Below are positions 1 through 12,049 of a DNA stretch of 64,000 nucleotides, in pieces. Below the pieces are notes generated by a model. The model had not been told where the DNA came from and did no database searches. It saw nothing but the letters and a program-made list of their open reading frames with translations. This stretch comes from Marinobacter salarius (GTDB lineage Bacteria > Pseudomonadota > Gammaproteobacteria > Pseudomonadales > Oleiphilaceae): assembly GCA_000831005.1 (NCBI GenBank), contig CP007152.1, forward strand, positions 4,092,001 to 4,156,000. Reading direction: 5' to 3'. Made by a program: the position numbers and the translations under genes. Every line of letters starts with the position of its first letter. The stretch's first letter is position 1.

Positions 1-179
1 GTGACAACACACTGGATTACATGCCCGGCGGCCGGATCCTGATTGCAGTCTATTACCGGCTGTCTCCGATGGTCATCGAAATCAGCAAAAAGTCTTCCTG
101 GGTTGACCTGGTGCTGAGGCGAATCGTGGACAGGCTTGTTCTGCGAGCTGAACAACGAGGAAAAAACCATGATTCATGA
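1..179 (+). CDS. C-terminal tail of a CFI-box-CTERM-like protein (partial, runs off the left edge)
   Basis: A frame opens at base 3 and ends at TGA 177-179, giving about 58 residues of a protein that starts outside the window. The tail has the pattern VYYRLSP followed by two basic amphipathic segments (DLVLRRIVDRLV). This resembles the ending of proteins with the CFI-box C-terminal domain, where a YYxxSP motif follows the conserved Cys-Phe-Ile box; the box itself would lie upstream and is not visible. The stop overlaps the start of the next gene by 11 bases, so the two are probably translationally coupled. No function can be read from this fragment, and the family call rests on pattern memory. 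Confidence 0.45.
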   Translation, partial: DNTLDYMPGGRILIAVYYRLSPMVIEISKKSSWVDLVLRRIVDRLVLRAEQRGKNHDS

Positions 180-678
180 GCTGCTCATTTTTATCGCGGT
201 TGTGGCTGTACTGTTCATCGTCTGGCGACAGCGCCGTGACAGCCTCGTTGACGAGCTGGGCATTGAGGGCGACTTGATATGGATCGACGGCGGCCGCCAC
301 ACAAAACCCTTCTTCAATAGAGCTTTCAAGGTCTTTGGAAAGCCGGATGCGCTGTATCGGACTCGCACCGGTGTTCTTTCTGTTGAGTACAAGAGCCGAA
401 ACGGTCCAGTGTTTGAGAGCGATGTCACCCAAGCCTTTTGTGCGGCCCTGGCTGCCCGGGGAGATGGATACCGGGTGACTGAGGTTCTGATCAAGACCTC
501 TGCCGTCCAGGAAATATTTAAGCTTCCTTCTTCCGACAAGGCGCTGTTCGATCGCATTCAGCCCGCCGTCGCCCATGCCCGACAAGCAAAGTTTGGTCAT
601 GCGGTACCGAGCCGGCCTGAGCTCAAGAAATGTCGCAGCTGTGGCTTCCGCGGGGACTGCGACGATTCGGCAGCCTGA
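169..678 (+). CDS. Membrane-anchored PD-(D/E)XK nuclease-like protein with Cas4-type cysteine tail
   Basis: Predicted 169 aa. I start it at ATG 169, where GAGG lies 8 bases upstream, and not at the in-frame TTG 136. Residues 4-19 form a hydrophobic N-terminal anchor. Asp60 followed by Glu73-Tyr-Lys75 (motif VEYKSR) fits the D...ExK core of the PD-(D/E)XK nuclease fold. Cysteines 155, 158 and 164 near the end, plus Cys91, could bind an iron-sulfur cluster as in Cas4 and AddB-type nucleases. No cas genes or repeats are nearby, so a CRISPR role is unlikely. DNA processing or nucleotide salvage at the membrane is possible but not shown. It overlaps the preceding frame by 11 bases. Confidence 0.6.
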   Translation: MIHELLIFIAVVAVLFIVWRQRRDSLVDELGIEGDLIWIDGGRHTKPFFNRAFKVFGKPDALYRTRTGVLSVEYKSRNGPVFESDVTQAFCAALAARGDGYRVTEVLIKTSAVQEIFKLPSSDKALFDRIQPAVAHARQAKFGHAVPSRPELKKCRSCGFRGDCDDSAA

Positions 679-818
679 AACCCAGAAAAAGAGGTGCAGC
701 TCTCAAAATCGCTGAGGAAATTCGTTCAACATCAGGTTATTTGATGGCAGATACCCTTAGTCAGGGTGATCCCTCCAATAACCGTCGCGACTTTGCACTC
801 AACGTTAATCTTAACTCC

Positions 819-846
819 AACTATCAATAGCGAGAAGTTGATAGTT
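819..846. repeat. 9-bp inverted repeat upstream of the exported-protein gene
   Basis: AACTATCAA at 819-827 is mirrored by TTGATAGTT at 838-846 with a 10-base spacer. It sits in the 207-base gap between the nuclease gene and the gene at 886. It could be an operator for the downstream gene; there is no T-run to make it a convincing terminator. Confidence 0.4.
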
Positions 847-1022
847 TCAGGGAAGCAGTGGTTCTGAATTTCAAGGGAAGGACTGATGAAACGATTACTC
901 ACCTCAAGCTTGCTTGCCTGCTGTTTGATTGCGCCAATAGCCCAGGCCAGTAATTGCCAGGTTCATTTCACGATCGTGGATGGCAATGTCCAGAGGGCAC
1001 TAACCATTGGATCAACACTCCC

Positions 1023-2510
<1,488 letters not shown>

Positions 2511-2539
2511 TCCCTGCTTTATCCCAGATCAATACCTGT

Positions 2540-3633
2540 TCAGACTTCTCTACAAAAGCCCCGAAGCGTGGCATCCAGTTCTCGCCTATCCACCGCATCC
2601 GTCACCACAGCATCCCCGAGCCTGCGAAGGAGGACCAAGCGTAACGAACCATCCACATTCTTCTTGTCGACTGCCATCAATCGCAGAAAATCATCGGGAG
2701 ACATCCCCGTGGGTGCAAACGCCGGAAGCTTGGCTCTCTCGATAATGCGCACAACCCTGGCACGATCCTCTTCGGTTATCATGCCCTGGCGCAAGGAAAG
2801 ATCCGCAGCCATCATCATGCCAGTACCAACAGCCTCGCCGTGCAGCCAGTTGCCGTATCCAGCGAAGGTCTCAATGGCATGACCAAACGTGTGCCCAAGG
2901 TTGAGTATTGCCCGTAAACCACCTTCTCTTTCATCTTTTGCTACAACGTCCGCCTTGCAGGCGCATGAGCGATAGATAGCTTCCACCAAGGCTGTTGTTT
3001 TCAGATCAATGAGCGACGTAATTTCTTTCTCAAGCCAGGCCAGAAAATCGGTGTCCCGAATCAGGCCATACTTGATAACTTCCGCAAGGCCAGCAGACAC
3101 CTCCCTTGGAGAAAGGCTCCTCAGACTGTCGGTATCGATCAGTACAACTTCCGGTTGGTGGAACGCACCGATCATATTCTTGCCCAACGGGTGATTGATA
3201 CCGGTCTTTCCTCCGACCGAGGAGTCCACCTGCGACAACAATGTCGTCGGGATCTGGATAAAAGAGACACCACGCTGGTAGGAAGCGGCGGCAAACCCGG
3301 TCATATCCCCAACCACGCCACCCCCCAAAGCAACCAGCGTGGTTTTGCGGGAGTGACGCTTCTCCAGCAAACCGTCGAAGATACGGTTTAGCGTCTGCCA
3401 ATCCTTGTATTTTTCACCGTCTGGAAGCACAACCGTATCTACCTGCTTTCCAGGGAAACAGGCTCGGGCTGACTCAAGATACAAGGCGCAACCGTTTCGT
3501 TGGTGACGATCATGACTTGTGAACCAGAGACAAAGGGACTCAGATCATAGCTACCCAGCAGCCCCTGACCGATAACGATTGGGTAACTTCGATCGCCCAG
3601 CTCAACCGTCAACTCCCGCAGTGAGTCACGCAT
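2540..3633 (-). CDS. aroB: 3-dehydroquinate synthase (reading frame broken once)
   Basis: AroB converts DAHP to 3-dehydroquinate, the second shikimate step, using NAD and zinc. The N-terminal frame (3633 down to about 3485) and the main frame are joined by restoring one base near 3483-3485, giving 364 aa, the usual length. Visible signatures are [22 protein letters not shown] and the zinc-ligand regions AEVIKYG, GHTFGHA and LHGEAVG. The start overlaps the end of aroK by 8 bases, so the pair is co-translated, and damX follows after 29 bases. The break lies between TVAP and YLES, which are contiguous in the family. I treat it as a sequencing deletion, since the gene is normally needed for aromatic synthesis. 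Confidence 0.92.
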
Positions 3634-4192
3634 GATTTCTGCCTTCCTTACGTATTTGCCTTTTGTGGCGAGGTGTCCTCGGATTAATCCGGTTCACCAA
3701 TTGCCGTACGACCAGTCTGGGGCTCTTGCGGTCAGTAAACATGACGACATCGGCCAAGAGCGAATAGATAGGGTCCCGCACGGCAAACAGATTTCTAAGG
3801 ACCGCCTCGGGGTCGTCATTCTGCAACAGGGGACGATTGCGATCCCGCCTCGTTCTTTCAACTTGCTGCTCAATCGAGGTTTTCAGGTACACCACGACGG
3901 AATCGCGTTTAAGATGCGCGTGATTCTCTTCTTTCATCACCGCGCCACCGCCCGTCGCCAACACTGTCTGTGGATATTCCGACAGTTCAGCCAACATGGC
4001 CGTTTCACGATGCCGAAAGCCGTCTTCCCCTTCTACGTCGAAGATCCAGGGAATATTGGCGCCGCACCGCTCTTCAATAATCCGATCGGAATCGAGAAAG
4101 CGATAGCCCAGCTCTTTGGCCAGCATGCGACCAATTGTGCTTTTTCCCGCACCCATTGGGCCGACCAGGACAACTCGTTTTGGCAAGGACAT
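3626..4192 (-). CDS. aroK: Shikimate kinase
   Basis: 188 aa cytosolic kinase that phosphorylates shikimate at the 3-OH with ATP. The P-loop GPMGAGKST is at residues 11-19. The substrate-binding DSDR is near residue 34, the GGG loop (LATGGGAV) near 80, and the lid arginines RDRNRP near 118. It is the first gene of the aroK-aroB-damX unit. A candidate extended -10 promoter and a strong terminator separate it from pilQ. The reading frame is intact. Confidence 0.95.
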   Translation of the reverse strand: MSLPKRVVLVGPMGAGKSTIGRMLAKELGYRFLDSDRIIEERCGANIPWIFDVEGEDGFRHRETAMLAELSEYPQTVLATGGGAVMKEENHAHLKRDSVVVYLKTSIEQQVERTRRDRNRPLLQNDDPEAVLRNLFAVRDPIYSLLADVVMFTDRKSPRLVVRQLVNRINPRTPRHKRQIRKEGRNHA

Positions 4193-4222
4193 AACTTCCG
4201 CTCATCTACATTCCGGCGCGTG

Positions 4223-4251
4223 AGAATATCACAGGGTAACGTTTTCCATAA
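4223..4251 (-). promoter_or_regulatory. Candidate sigma70 promoter of aroK-aroB-damX
   Basis: On the minus strand TTATGG (4246-4251) and TATTCT (4223-4228) are separated by 17 bases, with TGA directly before the -10 giving an extended -10 (TG-A-TATTCT). It lies about 30 bases upstream of the aroK start. The -35 match is weak, so this is a prediction only. Confidence 0.4.
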
Positions 4252-4266
4252 GTTTCAGGAAATGAA

Positions 4267-4309
4267 CCGACAAAAAAACCGCCGTGCGAACACGGCGGTT
4301 TTTTGTCGG
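4267..4309. terminator. Intrinsic terminator between pilQ and aroK
   Basis: A long perfect stem is formed by CCGACAAAAAAACCGCCGTG and its complement around a CGAA loop. A/T runs flank the GC core on both sides. It ends the pilMNOPQ transcript on the minus strand just after the pilQ stop and would insulate aroK from read-through. Confidence 0.92.
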
Positions 4310-4320
4310 ACGCGACCAGA

Positions 4321-6456
4321 CTATTGAATCAGGTCGCTCTTGATGATCTTCGGCGTGATGAAGATCAACAACTCGCTACGCTCATCAATATGCTCGGTGC
4401 GCTTGAAGAGACGACCAAGGTAAGGAATATCCCCCAGGAACGGCGTCTTGGTAGTCGTTGTAGTGACTTCTGACTGAAAAATACCACCCAGAACAACGGT
4501 TTCGCCATTTCCAACCAACACCTGAGTGGTTACCTCGTTGGTGTTGATCGCCGGAATACCAGCGGTTACCTCGCCACGGGAGTCCTGATTAACCACCAGG
4601 TCCATAATTATTTTGTCATCCGGGGTGATCTGAGGAGTCACTTCGAGAGCCAACACCGCTTCCTTGAAAGATACTGACGTCGCACCACTGGAGGAGGCCT
4701 TTTGATAAGGAATTTCTTCACCGGACTTGATCCTGGCGGTCTGGCGATCCGCAGTAACAACGCGGGGCTGGGAAACAACTTCCGCCTGCCCATCACTTTC
4801 CAACGCAGAGAGTTCCAGATCTACAAGAAAATCGTCACTGCCCAAACCGATGGCAAATGAGGAAGCACCTTGGCCGGTGACACCCAAATCTACCGCCAGA
4901 GCGTCCGGGAAAGTGATCGTGTTGTTGGTACCACCAGCGGCTTGACGCGCCTCCTCAACCGCGTTCTGCGAACCACCCACTGAGAAAACGTTATCACCAC
5001 TGACATCGTAGGCGGCACCACCCCAACGAACACCGAGATTTTCGGCAACGTTGGTTTGCGCTCTTACAATTCGAGCCTCAATGGAAACCTGACGAACAGG
5101 AACATCCCAGGTCGAAACCAGGCGGCGAATTTCATCAAGCTTTTCCGAAGTTTCACGAACACTGATCGTGTTGGTACGCGCATCTGAAGAGACGAATCCC
5201 CGAGAGGAGATAAGTTCTTCATCCGCCCTAATCAGTTCAACGACATCGGCAGCCTTGGCGTAATTCACCTGAATGATATCCAGGCGAACCGGTGCGAGCT
5301 CAGCGATCTGCTTGGACGTCTCCAGCTCAAGCTTTTCACGGGCGGCGATTTCATCGGCCGGAGCAACCAGCAGTACGTTACCAATCTGACGCTTGTCCAA
5401 TCCCTTGGTCTTAAGGATCAGGTCCAGAGCCTGGTCCCAGGGCACATTCTGCAAACGCAGCGTGATGCTGCCACTGACCGTATCGCTGGCAACAAGGTTC
5501 AGACCAGTAAAGTCGGCAATCAACTGCAATACCGAACGAACTTCGATGTCCTGGAAGTTGAGAGAGAGCTTGTCGCCGGTGTACGGGAACTTCTCCTCTC
5601 GACGAGACTCAGCTTCCTCTTCTGTCAGCCTTTCCACGCTGACGGTAAACTGCGAACCGGACTGGTAGGCAATGTAGTCGTAGTTGCCTTCCGGACGAAT
5701 TTCCACAACCGCATTACCATCTTCCGTGTAGGTATCAACCCGGGTTACCGGTGTCGCGAAATCGGTAACATCAAGGCGGCGACGAAGATTGTCCGGCACA
5801 CTGGTACCGTCCATCGTCAAGCGAATCTTGCCCCCGAGCTCGGACAGATCCACGGATGCATTGGCACTACCCAGATCTACAATCACGCGTCCTTCGCCAT
5901 TCTGCCCACGCCTAAAATCGACTCCCGCCAGGTCGTTGCCTGCCGATGAGACCGACTGTCCTCCCGATGCAGTAGTCATCGGTGTAGAGGAAGAAGTCGA
6001 GCCTGACGCTGCGACACCACTACCCTGACTGCCGATTGTGACGACCAGGCTGTTCTGGGTACGCACCGTCTCATAGGGAGCCAGCTCTGCCAGGTTGAAG
6101 ATCAGGCGAGTGCGATCCTTGGTTTCGACAACCGTCATGCTCTGGGCGTTACCTCCCCCGAGCGAGATGTTGCGACTGTCGAGACCGCTGGTCGTGTCCC
6201 GGAGGTCCACTGCGATTCTGGCAGGTCGCTTGATCGTGTACCCGGTCGGTTCTGGTGGCTGGCCGTCAAACGCCAGCGTCACCTCGACCCGATCCCCGGA
6301 CAGCGACGAAAACGACACGTCTTCCAGCGTGACCGCATTGGCCAGGCCGGATAACAACCCAAAAGCAATCACGCCGACGTATACATTGAGTTTTCTGAAC
6401 ATCGCTAGCCTCGACCCCAAACTTTTTTGTTCATGCATGTTTCTTTCAATAATCAT
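4321..6456 (-). CDS. pilQ: Type IV pilus outer-membrane secretin PilQ
   Basis: 711 aa from ATG 6456, or 693 aa from ATG 6402, which places the start directly at the signal peptide (MFRKLN...LANA). Both starts have a purine-rich site, and I cannot decide between them. Two AMIN-like peptidoglycan-binding domains (about residues 40-290) are followed by STN and secretin N0/N1 domains (NFQDIEVRSVLQLIADF near 300). The C-terminal secretin barrel has the typical ETVVLGGIF and PFLGDIPYLGRLF motifs. It forms the outer-membrane channel through which the pilus passes. It is the last gene of the operon and is followed by a terminator. The frame is intact. Confidence 0.95.
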   Translation of the reverse strand: MIIERNMHEQKSLGSRLAMFRKLNVYVGVIAFGLLSGLANAVTLEDVSFSSLSGDRVEVTLAFDGQPPEPTGYTIKRPARIAVDLRDTTSGLDSRNISLGGGNAQSMTVVETKDRTRLIFNLAELAPYETVRTQNSLVVTIGSQGSGVAASGSTSSSTPMTTASGGQSVSSAGNDLAGVDFRRGQNGEGRVIVDLGSANASVDLSELGGKIRLTMDGTSVPDNLRRRLDVTDFATPVTRVDTYTEDGNAVVEIRPEGNYDYIAYQSGSQFTVSVERLTEEEAESRREEKFPYTGDKLSLNFQDIEVRSVLQLIADFTGLNLVASDTVSGSITLRLQNVPWDQALDLILKTKGLDKRQIGNVLLVAPADEIAAREKLELETSKQIAELAPVRLDIIQVNYAKAADVVELIRADEELISSRGFVSSDARTNTISVRETSEKLDEIRRLVSTWDVPVRQVSIEARIVRAQTNVAENLGVRWGGAAYDVSGDNVFSVGGSQNAVEEARQAAGGTNNTITFPDALAVDLGVTGQGASSFAIGLGSDDFLVDLELSALESDGQAEVVSQPRVVTADRQTARIKSGEEIPYQKASSSGATSVSFKEAVLALEVTPQITPDDKIIMDLVVNQDSRGEVTAGIPAINTNEVTTQVLVGNGETVVLGGIFQSEVTTTTTKTPFLGDIPYLGRLFKRTEHIDERSELLIFITPKIIKSDLIQ

Positions 6457-6468
6457 AATGCCGCTCCC

Positions 6469-7022
6469 TTAGCCCTCATTCTCATCCAGCGACAGCGAGC
6501 GTGGACGCTCGACCCACCCGCCCCGGCCATTGGGAACGATTTCAATCAGTTCAACCCGGGTTTCATTGACGCCAATAATCCGGCCGTAATTCTGCCCTAC
6601 ATAGTTTCCGGTGCGCACCCTATGAATGCCGCCCATACCATCCTTGATCAGGGCAAAAAGGCTCCCGGATGCGTCACTTAAAGTGCCTACCATAGAGAGT
6701 TCCTTCAAATCGAAATTTTCGAGAACCTCTCTCGGCCGATCCAGATCCGGCTCGATATCGCTTTCCGGTTCCTGATCAACCATTGTGAGCTGGATATCAA
6801 TCGGCGGTTCGAAGGGCGCTCTGCGATCCGCTGCAGAATAGCTGAAAGCCTCATACGCCTTGAACTCTGGTAAGGGTTCGACATGCCCCCGAGCTTAGCT
6901 CGAGTGTCCGCCATAAACTTGTCAAGATCGGAAAAACCACTTCCCTGGGAGCACGCAGTCAGGAAAGATACCAGACAAATACTCATCCAGGCTTTTATTG
7001 CATGCTGTCTCGCCATGCTCAT
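6469..7022 (-). CDS. pilP: Type IV pilus lipoprotein PilP (frame broken once)
   Basis: Restoring one base in the C-run at 6886-6890 joins the N-terminal half (signal peptide with lipobox FLTAC) to the C-terminal half (ELSMVGTL, RVRTGNYVGQNYGRI, VERPRSL), giving about 184 aa. PilP is an inner-membrane-anchored lipoprotein whose beta-domain binds the N0 domain of PilQ and links the PilMNO platform to the secretin. It overlaps pilO by 4 bases and is 12 bases from the first pilQ start. The break lies in a homopolymer, which favours a sequencing deletion over a real mutation. Confidence 0.9.
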
Positions 7023-7630
7023 TCTCCAGCCCGGTAGCGGTAGGTACGTGCAAGAACCTGCATATTCAGCTGCTCTCCATCACCGCCTGTTGGTGTTATC
7101 GTTAGGTCGTGCAACGTCACGATGCGAGGCAGACTTGCCACACTGCTCACAAACGTCGCCAATTCATGATAGGAGCCTGTAACCCGAATATTGATCGGTA
7201 GCTCTGCATAAAAGTCGCGCCGCTGCTCGCCTTGCAACTTAACCTCTTGAAGCTCAAGACCGCTGCCCAACGCTGTGTTGGTGATATCTTCAAGAAGTCC
7301 TGGCACCTCGGTTTCACTCGGCAACTGACGCACCAGTGCCCCGAAGGTCTCTTCCATTTCTTCCATTTGCGCCTTGAACACTTCCAGATTTGCTACTTGG
7401 TATGCCTTGTCTTCATAGCGTTTCCGTAACTCCTGCTCCGTCTTTTCGACTCGCTCCAGTTGAGCGTATTGGTCCTTGATGAAGAACCAATAACCACCGC
7501 CGAGAATCAGGCCAAAGATGATGATCGCCACGATGGCCTTGACTGGCGCAGGCCAGATGCCGGCATTATTGACATCCAAGTCGTTAATATCGAATTCATT
7601 GAGGTTTTTCAGTGAGTCCGCGAGGCTCAT
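7019..7630 (-). CDS. pilO: Type IV pilus alignment protein PilO
   Basis: 203 aa with a cytoplasmic N-terminal tail, one membrane helix (about residues 31-50) and a periplasmic coiled coil (about 55-100). The ferredoxin-like C-terminal domain contains FYAELPINIRVTGSYHELATF, as in the PilO family. It pairs with PilN in the inner membrane to align the pilus motor with the secretin. It shares one base with pilN (stop/start at 7630) and overlaps pilP by 4 bases. The frame is intact. Confidence 0.93.
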   Translation of the reverse strand: MSLADSLKNLNEFDINDLDVNNAGIWPAPVKAIVAIIIFGLILGGGYWFFIKDQYAQLERVEKTEQELRKRYEDKAYQVANLEVFKAQMEEMEETFGALVRQLPSETEVPGLLEDITNTALGSGLELQEVKLQGEQRRDFYAELPINIRVTGSYHELATFVSSVASLPRIVTLHDLTITPTGGDGEQLNMQVLARTYRYRAGE

Positions 7631-8192
7631 TACTTATCCCCCCCTTCGGGCTCTGGTGTTTGCTGCTTTACCGAAAGATTGAACTGACTGTACCCGGCAC
7701 GTTGGTTATCGGCAGCAGACACATTTGACAGATTGGGATCAGTGAACCAGTCAGATTCCTCAAAACGCCTCATCAGCGCTGAAATCCGACTGTTGGATTC
7801 CGACATCCCAACAATCTCAACCCGCTCACTCTTTTTGGTAAGGCTAGTGTAGAAAAGCCCGTCCGGCAGCGTACGAACCAACTCATCAAAGACCCGCACG
7901 ATAATCGGACGCTTACCCTGGAGATCCTGAATAACCTGCATCCGCGAAAGAAGCTCATCACGCTTGCGTTTAAGGTTTTCAATCTCCTTGATCTGCTTAT
8001 CCAGCTGTTTGGTCGCGGTCTCGATGTAGGCGTTCCTGGATTCCTGGTAGGCAATACGGTTGTCCATATCGGTTTTCCAGAGAAAGGTCAGACCAGCAGC
8101 AATAAAGGCCGCCCCCAGAATCATCACCACAAACTGTTTTTGCTTCTCCGCCCGGAGTTCTTCGCGCCAGGGTCTGAGGTTAATCTTTGCCA

Positions 8193-8193
<1 letters not shown>
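7630..8193 (-). CDS. pilN: Type IV pilus assembly protein PilN
   Basis: 187 aa. The N-terminal INLRPWREE peptide is the conserved segment that inserts into the PilM groove. It is followed by one membrane helix (about residues 22-40), a coiled coil (about 55-85) and a small periplasmic domain (LPDGLFYTSLTK). It forms heterodimers with PilO. Start and stop codons abut those of pilM and pilO, showing tight translational coupling. The frame is intact. Confidence 0.93.
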
Positions 8194-9265
<1,072 letters not shown>

Positions 9266-9296
9266 CTATACCTGGTTACATGCACCGGGTTATGAA

Positions 9297-9312
9297 AACT
9301 CCCGACGGAGTT
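9297..9312. repeat. Short hairpin in the pilM-mrcA divergent region
   Basis: AACTCC (9297-9302) and GGAGTT (9307-9312) flank a CGAC loop. It lies 41 bases upstream of the pilM start in the 214-base divergent gap and could sit in the pilM leader. Nothing else in this gap is convincing as a promoter. Confidence 0.35.
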
Positions 9313-9470
9313 CTTTCATATGTGTTTTTTATTTAAGAGAATTTCTTTAGTTTTCCGTCTACAATGCTCGTTCTTCTTTAATTGAGAAGCATTGCACCCG
9401 GGAAGCGGCTAGCCCTTCCTAAAGCAATTTCTCAAATGATAGACCTATATCCAACAGTTGTCAGAAAAAA

Positions 9471-11956
9471 ATGTCTCATTTGTTGCGTACATCTCGCCTG
9501 TTTGCATGGCTCTTTCTCACTGGACTCAGTCTCGCCACAATCGTGGCGTCAGGATTTTACCTATATCTCCGCCCCGGATTGCCTCCTGTTGAGCAACTCC
9601 TGGACATCAAGTTGCAGACCCCATTGAGGGTCTACAGCGCAGACGACAAATTAATAGCAGAATTCGGTGAAAAGAGAAGGGCACCGGTCACAATAGAACA
9701 GATCCCTACAATTCAGTTACATGCCTTTATGGCAGCGGAGGACGCCCGTTTTTACGAACACTTCGGGGTCGACTTTAAAGGCTGATGCGGGCTGCCATCG
9801 AACTGGTCTCCACCGGCGAGATCCAGTCCGGCGGCAGTACCATCACAATGCAGGTTGCAAAAAATTACTTTTTGTCACGCGATCGGACGTTTATTCGCAA
9901 GTTCAACGAGATACTTCTGGCTCTTCAGATCGAGCGTGAACTGGACAAAAACCGCATCATGGAGCTCTATCTCAACAAGATTTACCTGGGCAATCGAGCT
10001 TACGGCATTGCCGCCGCCGCCCAGGTTTATTACGACAAACCCGTGACCGAGCTTTCTCTGGCAGAAATGGCCATGCTTGCCGGACTACCAAAAGCTCCCT
10101 CAGCCTATAACCCCCTGGCAAACCCCGAACGGGCACAGATCCGCCGTGACTGGATACTCGGTCGCATGCGCGACCTTCAATACATCACTAATGATGCCTA
10201 TGAACTGGCGACCAACGCTCCGCTGACTGCAAGTTTTAACGCACCGTCCACTGAAGTTGATGCGGACCACGTTGCGGAAATGGCCCGGGCTGAGCTGGTC
10301 CGGCGGTTTGGCGATGCCGCCTACACCGACGGCTACGAAGTCAGACTGACTGTCGAGAGCGAGAAACAGCAGGAGGCGACCAGGGCACTCAGGGCCGGAC
10401 TGGAAGCGTATGACCGGCGTCATGGCTTTCGCGGCCCCATTGGACAGGTGGATGAAGATCAGCTGAAACCGGACAACCTCGGCAACCTGATGGCGAATTA
10501 CCCCCGCGTAGCCGAACTCGTGCCTGCAGTTGTAACCCGGGTAAGAGACAAAGACAGCGAAGTTGATCTTTACGCCCGCCAGCTTGGCGAGTCCGTAATG
10601 GCATTCTCCACAATGACCTGGGCCAAACGATACAAAACCGAAAACCTGACCGGGCCCGAACCAGAAAAGCCATCTGACGTGGTCACTGTGGGTGACATCG
10701 TTTATGTAAAGCCCATGGTGGTGATGACCCCAGAGCAGCCAAATGAATCTGACACCCAGGAGCAAAGCGATGAACAGCAAGCCCTGGATATCGCCGAAGT
10801 CAGGCGCGTTGCCCTCTCCCAGGTACCCGAGGTGCAGGGCGCACTAATCTCCCTTGACGCAAAAACCGGCGCCATTGAAGCACTCGCCGGCGGATACAGC
10901 TTCAGCCAGAACAAATACAATCGCGCCACCCAGGCGAGAAGGCAGCCAGGCTCAACCTTCAAGCCATTCCTGTACCTGAGTGCGCTTGAAAGCGGCATGA
11001 CACCCGCAACCATCTACAACGATGCACCTATAGTGTTTGACGACTCCGAACTGGAGACCACATGGCGCCCCCAAAACTCATCAGGACAGTTTTACGGCCC
11101 TACTCGCCTGAGAGAAGCCCTGTACCGGTCCCGTAACCTGGTGTCAGTACGCTTGCTTCGGGACCTGGGCATCCAGAACACCATAGACTACCTAGAGCAG
11201 CTTCAGATCCCCACGGAAGACATGCAAAAAGACCTGTCACTCTCATTGGGCAGCGGACTTCTGACACCAATGGACCTGGCCCGAGGGTTCGCAGTAATCG
11301 CCAACGGCGGCTACGATGTCGAGCCCTACCTCATCAGCCAGATTTCGGACATCAACAACGAAACAATCTTCGAAGCACCGGACGTCAAACTCTGCGATGA
11401 AAACTGCACAGAGAAACAGGAGAACAACTCCGACGACGAGAAAGAAGTTCGCATTGCCAGGCGTCTGGCCGATGAACGCTCGGTATACATCCTGCATTCC
11501 ATGATGCGGGATGTAATCAGACGAGGCACCGGCCGACGCGCTCAGGCCCTGGGACGGGATGACATCAGCGGCAAAACCGGCACCACCAATGAACAGAGAG
11601 ACACCTGGTTCGGCGGCTTCAACCATGACGTAGCCACCACAGTATGGGTTGGCTTTGATCAACCACAACCTCTTGGCCGCCGAGAGTTCGGCGCCAGCAC
11701 TGCCCTGCCCGTCTGGCTTGATTACATGAAAGTGGCACTAAATGGCGAGCCATCGTCATTGATGGCGAGACCCAATGGCATCGTTAACATCCGCATCGAC
11801 CCTGAAACAGGCCGGCGTGCAAGACCGGGACAAGAAGGTGCCATGTTCGAAATATTCCGCGAGGAAGATGCCCCGCCACCACTTGACCCACAAGATGATT
11901 CATCGGGTGGCAGCAACAATGGCAGCAGCGATGACCTGTCGAGACAGATCTTCTGA
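9471..11956 (+). CDS. mrcA: Penicillin-binding protein 1A, bifunctional transglycosylase/transpeptidase (frame broken once)
   Basis: Restoring one C after base 9782 (GGC TGA becomes GGC CTG A) joins the first 104 codons to the rest and gives 828 aa. A signal-anchor helix is at about residues 10-32. The GT51 domain shows EDARFYEHFGVD and GGSTITMQVAKN. The transpeptidase domain shows the nucleophile motif GSTFKP, then SRN, then KTGTTNEQRDTWFGGF. It polymerises and crosslinks peptidoglycan at the inner membrane. The tail is Ser/Gly/Asp-rich. The gene is divergent from pilM and ends at a bidirectional terminator. Confidence 0.94.
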
Positions 11957-11990
11957 CACCAGCAAGCTGGACGGGGAATTCCACCGACAA

Positions 11991-12022
11991 AAAAACCGGC
12001 GATTCAACAATCGCCGGTTTTT
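11991..12022. terminator. Bidirectional terminator between mrcA and maeB
   Basis: Perfect 14-base arms AAAAACCGGCGATT and AATCGCCGGTTTTT enclose a CAAC loop, with A and T runs at the two ends. It lies between the convergent stops of mrcA and maeB and can serve both. Confidence 0.93.
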
Positions 12023-12049
12023 GTGTTTCCGAAACTCGATTGGGCTATA

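Noticed and set aside
169-678. Cas4-like gene as the edge of a CRISPR-Cas locus.
   Set aside because: No repeat array or other cas gene lies in the window, and the protein has a membrane anchor atypical of Cas4.
9776-9790. Possible programmed frameshifting or stop read-through: in mrcA, maeB, priA, ptsP and arfB the break yields a stop codon at once.
   Set aside because: No slippery heptamer or downstream structure is shared. The same family of one-base losses also occurs away from stops and in homopolymers, so sequencing deletion explains all cases more simply. Selenocysteine is unlikely because the frame itself changes after the TGA.
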